A DNA stretch of 50,979 nt from Thermoplasmata archaeon. GTDB taxonomy: Archaea > Thermoplasmatota > Thermoplasmata > Lutacidiplasmatales > UBA184. The position numbers were made by a program, and so were the translations under genes. Within the stretch, counting starts at the first letter, position 1. The number at the start of each line of letters is the position of its first letter. Below, in pieces: positions 47,818-50,979 of the stretch. The stretch is from contig JAKIWS010000009.1 of NCBI GenBank assembly GCA_022749895.1, forward strand, positions 1 through 50,979, given 5' to 3'. Below the pieces are notes generated by a model. That model was not told where the DNA came from and did no database searches. It was given only the letters and a program-made list of their open reading frames with translations.

Positions 47818-49851
47818 CTAAGTTCGCGCGAACAGGTACGCGTCCCCCTCGTGGAACGCGACCGAGAAGTTGCCGGGCAGGGCGAGCAGCGGGGTCGCCA
47901 CGAACGGCGGCCAGAGGACGGTGTTCGCTTGGGTCACCCCGACGTAGCCGACGTGCAGCGTCGCCAGAGCGCCCAGGCCCGCGCCGTCGAGCGTGGCGTT
48001 CGATAGCTCCGCGACGACCAACCGGTACGACGCGTTGGCGCCTTGACCGGGGAGCATCGAGAACACGACCACGACGGACGGGGCATAGCCCGGGAGAAAC
48101 TGCAGCGCGCCCCCGGGGGCGACGAGAACGCGCGATCCCGCGGGCAGATGCGAGCTCGCCCACGCCAGCAGGTCGAAATCGGCCAGCGTCAGGTTGCCGA
48201 ACGGTTGCGAGAGTTCCCGCACGGCGGTCGGAAAGGAGGTTGGGAACACCGCGACGCCCGGAGCGACCAGCGCGGCCGCGACCGCGATCGCCGCGATCCA
48301 CGCGGCCGGGGCGGGACGACGAGCTCCTCGGGCGGGGGACGTGCCTCGGATGGGATCGTCTCCGGCGCGCGGACTTTGGCTCAGAGCTGCCGGCGCTAGG
48401 CGCGCGGCGACCACCACGGCCGGGACTGCCGCGGCGAAGGTGAACAGCGTAAACAGGAGTACGGTCGCTTCGCCGCTGCTGGTGAGGGCCGAGAAGAATC
48501 CTCCGTACGGATTCCCCGCGGCGCCGGCGAGGCCGATCGCTACGAGAGCCGTCGCGCTCACCCCGGACGCGACGAGCCATCGCCCGAACTCCGGCCATCC
48601 CGGTGGGAGGTGGCGCCGCCATGCGGGCAGCCAAGGCCAGACGGCCGTCACCGTCAGCAGGACCGCGAGCTCTACTCGAAGTACGGGGAAGGGGGAGAGG
48701 AAGATGTCGTGCGCCCGGAACAGATACGGGTCGACGCCCCCAACAAATTGGGCCCCGAGGACGCCCCACGAGGCTGGATGTACGGGAGGAACGCCGAGCC
48801 CCGTCGGTCCCGCGGTGGTTACCGCGAAGCCGATGGCCACGATGTTCGGCACGACAAAGACGATTGCCGCGCCCAGGGCGACCAGCCACTTCGCCGCCCA
48901 CGCCCGAGCCACGCCACCAAATCGAGGAGGGGTGAGCGCCGCGCCGATGGGCACGGCGAGGGCGATCCACTCGGCTCCGACCGGGTTCAACGCCGCCGAA
49001 TAGCCCAACAAGGCCCCGAAAACGACGACGTCCGTCCACCGAGCCGGCGAGCCTCGGACCCAACGGACCGACCACCCGGCAAGAAGCAGCACCAGCGGGA
49101 ACGCGAAGGCAAAATCGTAGCTCCCGCTGACGAGGAGGCGCGTCCAGGTGCCGAGGACCCCGACGACCACCGCGAAGCAAGCGCCCGCGGTCGGCGTACC
49201 CAGCCACTGCCGGGCAACGACGTAGGCGCCGACGGGCGAGAGCGCGAGGAACAGCGGGCTCAGCAGCAGCGCCGATCGCGCCGGCGAAAGATTTCCGAAC
49301 AGCTGGGCGGCGGTGATCCAGACGACCGATCCCTGGGGATAGGTCGTGAATCCGGAAGCGAGCGGTGCGGCGGAGAGGCCGAGGGCGTGATGGCCCTGGA
49401 GGAGGGCGCCGTACAGCGTGAGCGCGCTCGCGTCCCAAGTGTTGCCCGAGGGAACACCCCCGAGGACGATCAGCTCGACGACGAACACGCCGAGAACGGT
49501 GACGGCCACGATGCCGTCGGGCCAGCGTCCTCGGCCGATCCGGGACCCGGCCGCTCGTCGGGCCGAACGCGGCGAGACGGCCGCGGCGTACACCAGGACG
49601 ATGGCCGCGATCAGGGCCAGCACCGGAACGGTGAGCGCTCCGAACAGCCCCGGAATCCACGACGCGGCGTAGACCGTGCCCCCTCCCAGGTAGAGGTCGA
49701 GGAGCGCCCGCTCCCACGGGTCGGTGATCCGAAGGAGCGTCGCGTGGCGGCTTCCGACCGACCGGATCGCCTCCCCGATCACCGCGACGGCGAGGGCGAA
49801 CAGGAGCAGCTCGAGCCCCCAGGCCGCGGTGCTGGGGCCGGGAAGGCTCAC
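47818..49851 (-). CDS. Large polytopic membrane protein, possible GT-C-type glycosyltransferase
   Basis: The 677-residue protein has about 14 hydrophobic helices and a soluble C-terminal domain of about 110 residues rich in beta strands (VLVAPGGALQFLPGYAPSVVVVFSMLP, LVVAELSNATLDGAG). After the third helix a conserved-looking loop reads NTWDASALTLYGALLQGHHALG and TTYPQGSVVWITAAQLFG; an acidic residue there recalls the Asp/Glu of GT-C glycosyltransferases. The final part recalls soluble domains of oligosaccharyltransferase-like proteins. No family is certain. GTG 49851 is 25 bases after a minus-strand box (TCATTAGA, 49872-49879). It is divergent from a flippase gene, which supports a surface-glycan role by context. 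Confidence 0.78.
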   Translation of the reverse strand: MSLPGPSTAAWGLELLLFALAVAVIGEAIRSVGSRHATLLRITDPWERALLDLYLGGGTVYAASWIPGLFGALTVPVLALIAAIVLVYAAAVSPRSARRAAGSRIGRGRWPDGIVAVTVLGVFVVELIVLGGVPSGNTWDASALTLYGALLQGHHALGLSAAPLASGFTTYPQGSVVWITAAQLFGNLSPARSALLLSPLFLALSPVGAYVVARQWLGTPTAGACFAVVVGVLGTWTRLLVSGSYDFAFAFPLVLLLAGWSVRWVRGSPARWTDVVVFGALLGYSAALNPVGAEWIALAVPIGAALTPPRFGGVARAWAAKWLVALGAAIVFVVPNIVAIGFAVTTAGPTGLGVPPVHPASWGVLGAQFVGGVDPYLFRAHDIFLSPFPVLRVELAVLLTVTAVWPWLPAWRRHLPPGWPEFGRWLVASGVSATALVAIGLAGAAGNPYGGFFSALTSSGEATVLLFTLFTFAAAVPAVVVAARLAPAALSQSPRAGDDPIRGTSPARGARRPAPAAWIAAIAVAAALVAPGVAVFPTSFPTAVRELSQPFGNLTLADFDLLAWASSHLPAGSRVLVAPGGALQFLPGYAPSVVVVFSMLPGQGANASYRLVVAELSNATLDGAGLGALATLHVGYVGVTQANTVLWPPFVATPLLALPGNFSVAFHEGDAYLFART

Positions 49852-49871
49852 GCCGGGCGGTACGCCGTCGC

Positions 49872-49879
49872 TCTAATGA
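49872..49879 (-). promoter_or_regulatory. Candidate TATA box of the large membrane protein gene
   Basis: Minus-strand TCATTAGA is centred about 25 bases before GTG 49851, giving a leaderless message. Confidence 0.45.
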
Positions 49880-49935
49880 CGGGTGGCCCCGGCGGTACCG
49901 ACCAGCAGGTTTTTGCCTGAGGCGGGTCCGCGTTC

Positions 49936-50979
49936 GTGGTGAGAACTGTGGCGTCCGGCACCGAGGGCGCCCGTAGCGGACTCAACTCGGTCACGCGCGG
50001 GACGTTCATCATGCTCCTCGGCACCCTCGGCTTCGTCGCCGAGGGCTTCCTCTCGCGCGTCTTCCTCGCCCGAACGCTGACCGCCCACGAGGTCGGGGTG
50101 TTCACCTTCGCCCTGGGCCTGGCCGCGGTCCTCACCGCGTTCGGGGCCCTCGGCCTGCCGTCGGCGGTCGCCCGCAATCTTCCGTACTCGACGAAGGATG
50201 GCGATCGACGCGCGATCGTTCGTACGGCCATCGTCGCCACCGGCCTCTCTGCGGCGTTGATCACGATCGGGCTCCTGATCGCCGGCGCCGTCCTCGCCGG
50301 GCCGCTCGACTACCCGCTCATCGGGATCACGCTGGAGTTCTTCGCCATCGCGGTCGGCCTTTCGATCCTCGCGGGAACGCTCGCCGCGATCTTCCAGGGG
50401 TACGAGGATGTCCGACCGAACGCCTTCTTCGTGCAGGTGATGAACCCGGCGCTGTTCATCATCTTCTATCTGGTCGCGGTGTTCGGCGGCCCGAGCGGGT
50501 TCCACTTCCTGGGCGCCCTGATCGCCTACGCGGCCGCCGCGATCGTTACGATCGTGGGCCTCCTCTGGTTCACTCGCCGCCGCCTCCCGCGCCTCCTCCC
50601 GGCGGGGCCGAGGTCGTCGGGCGTCGCGCGCAAGCTGTTGCTGTTCGCGGCCCCGCTCTTGGTGGTCGGCACGCTGAGCTCCCTGGCCGGGAACGGTGAC
50701 ACGATCATCCTGGGCATCGTTCGGGGCGGGGCGATCGCCGCGTACACGGTCGAGCTGCCCCTCGCCCGGCTCCTCCAGGTCGGCGTGGGTTCGCTCGGGT
50801 ACATCTTCCTCCCCGTGACGGCCCGGTTCGTGCGCGACAACAACGACGAGGCGGTCCGCATCACCTACGCCACGGCGACCAAGTGGGTCGCGGTGACCTC
50901 CCTTCCCCTCTTCCTCGTGCTCTTCTTCCTCCCGACGAGGTCCCTTGGTTTCGTCTACGGTTCTCAATACACGACCGCG
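49936..50979 (+). CDS. Wzx-type oligosaccharide flippase, 3' end outside the window
   Basis: This is the N-terminal 348 residues of a MATE-like membrane exporter that flips lipid-linked sugars for surface polysaccharide or S-layer glycosylation. It opens with VTRGTFIMLLGTLGFVAEGFLSRVFLARTLTAHEVGVF, the usual first two helices, and continues with LTAFGALGLPSAVARNLPY, FQGYEDVRPNAFFVQVMNPALF and SLAGNGDTIILGIVRGGAIAAYTVELPLARLL. About nine helices are seen before the cut. In-frame GTGs at 49936, 49939 and 49948 compete; a weak box (GTTTTTGC, about 49908-49915) fits the first two. The frame is open to the last base. Confidence 0.9.
   Translation, partial: MVRTVASGTEGARSGLNSVTRGTFIMLLGTLGFVAEGFLSRVFLARTLTAHEVGVFTFALGLAAVLTAFGALGLPSAVARNLPYSTKDGDRRAIVRTAIVATGLSAALITIGLLIAGAVLAGPLDYPLIGITLEFFAIAVGLSILAGTLAAIFQGYEDVRPNAFFVQVMNPALFIIFYLVAVFGGPSGFHFLGALIAYAAAAIVTIVGLLWFTRRRLPRLLPAGPRSSGVARKLLLFAAPLLVVGTLSSLAGNGDTIILGIVRGGAIAAYTVELPLARLLQVGVGSLGYIFLPVTARFVRDNNDEAVRITYATATKWVAVTSLPLFLVLFFLPTRSLGFVYGSQYTTA

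Noticed and set aside
49873-50967. A 364-residue minus-strand frame at the right edge
   Set aside because: It is antisense to a clear flippase with repeated membrane helices and consists almost wholly of Arg, Glu, Asp and Gly.
1-50979. CRISPR array or insertion sequence
   Set aside because: No regularly spaced repeats with unique spacers, no terminal inverted repeats with a transposase, and no cas-like or integrase genes were seen.

Overview
The window looks like high-GC chromosomal DNA from an archaeon, most likely a member of the Thermoplasmatota or another euryarchaeotal group. The evidence is an archaeal DnaG primase, the small subunit of the D-family DNA polymerase, ribosomal protein S8e next to SRP19, a GPN-loop GTPase, a pyruvoyl-dependent arginine decarboxylase, an XPD-type helicase, a half-length heme A synthase, and many A/T-rich boxes 25 to 30 bases before start codons in a G+C-rich background. 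GTG starts are common. A soil or sediment Thermoplasmatota with copper proteins and aerobic respiration would fit, but that placement is inference. The many adjoining genes on both strands, the cut gene at the right edge and the odd hairpin at the left edge suggest a metagenomic contig.

Layout. 1-1095: dnaG (minus), ending in an inverted repeat at the left edge. 1554-8088: a conserved unknown, DNA polymerase D small subunit, cutA, then pgk, panE and two small coiled-coil genes (minus), then malate dehydrogenase. 8170-13067: a FixX-like ferredoxin, an XPD helicase with no ordinary start codon, and a sugar cluster (heptose kinase, heptose isomerase, CBS-ParB protein). 13182-20061: a two-domain cupredoxin and a 1924-residue secreted, membrane-anchored repeat protein.

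20048-31555 is a respiratory region. On the minus strand cytochrome oxidase subunit II is split into two overlapping genes. On the plus strand come a single-domain cupredoxin, a PhoU-like regulator, and a long run of closely spaced genes: tatA, tatC, a second TatA/B-like gene, a small membrane gene, Rieske protein, cytochrome b, two small membrane genes, oxidase subunit I, ctaA and ctaB. Two unknown genes with their own promoters follow. Together these encode a Rieske/cytochrome b complex, an aa3-type oxidase, its heme A pathway, the Tat machinery that could export the Rieske protein, and blue copper proteins that could carry electrons. No c-type cytochrome is present in the window.

31617-50979: tRNA-Pro(GGG); a metal-handling module (CGNR zinc-finger regulator divergent from a YHS protein and a YHS-P1B ATPase); rlmE and pcm methyltransferases; an endonuclease IV-like protein; 6-phospho-3-hexuloisomerase; arginine decarboxylase; rnhB with an SCP2 protein (minus); S8e, SRP19 and GPN GTPase; a SIS sugar isomerase; a TraB-family protein; Mrp/NBP35; moaD-moaE; a two-gene 2-oxoacid:acceptor oxidoreductase; and a divergent pair of a large membrane protein and a Wzx-type flippase cut by the window end.

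The observations most worth following are the split oxidase subunit II, a copper-less partner domain in the tandem cupredoxin, the cysteine-paired repeat protein, a motif shared by respiratory promoters, a candidate operator in the metal module, the XPD gene with a possible ACG start, and the left-edge inverted repeat whose arms differ only at synonymous positions.
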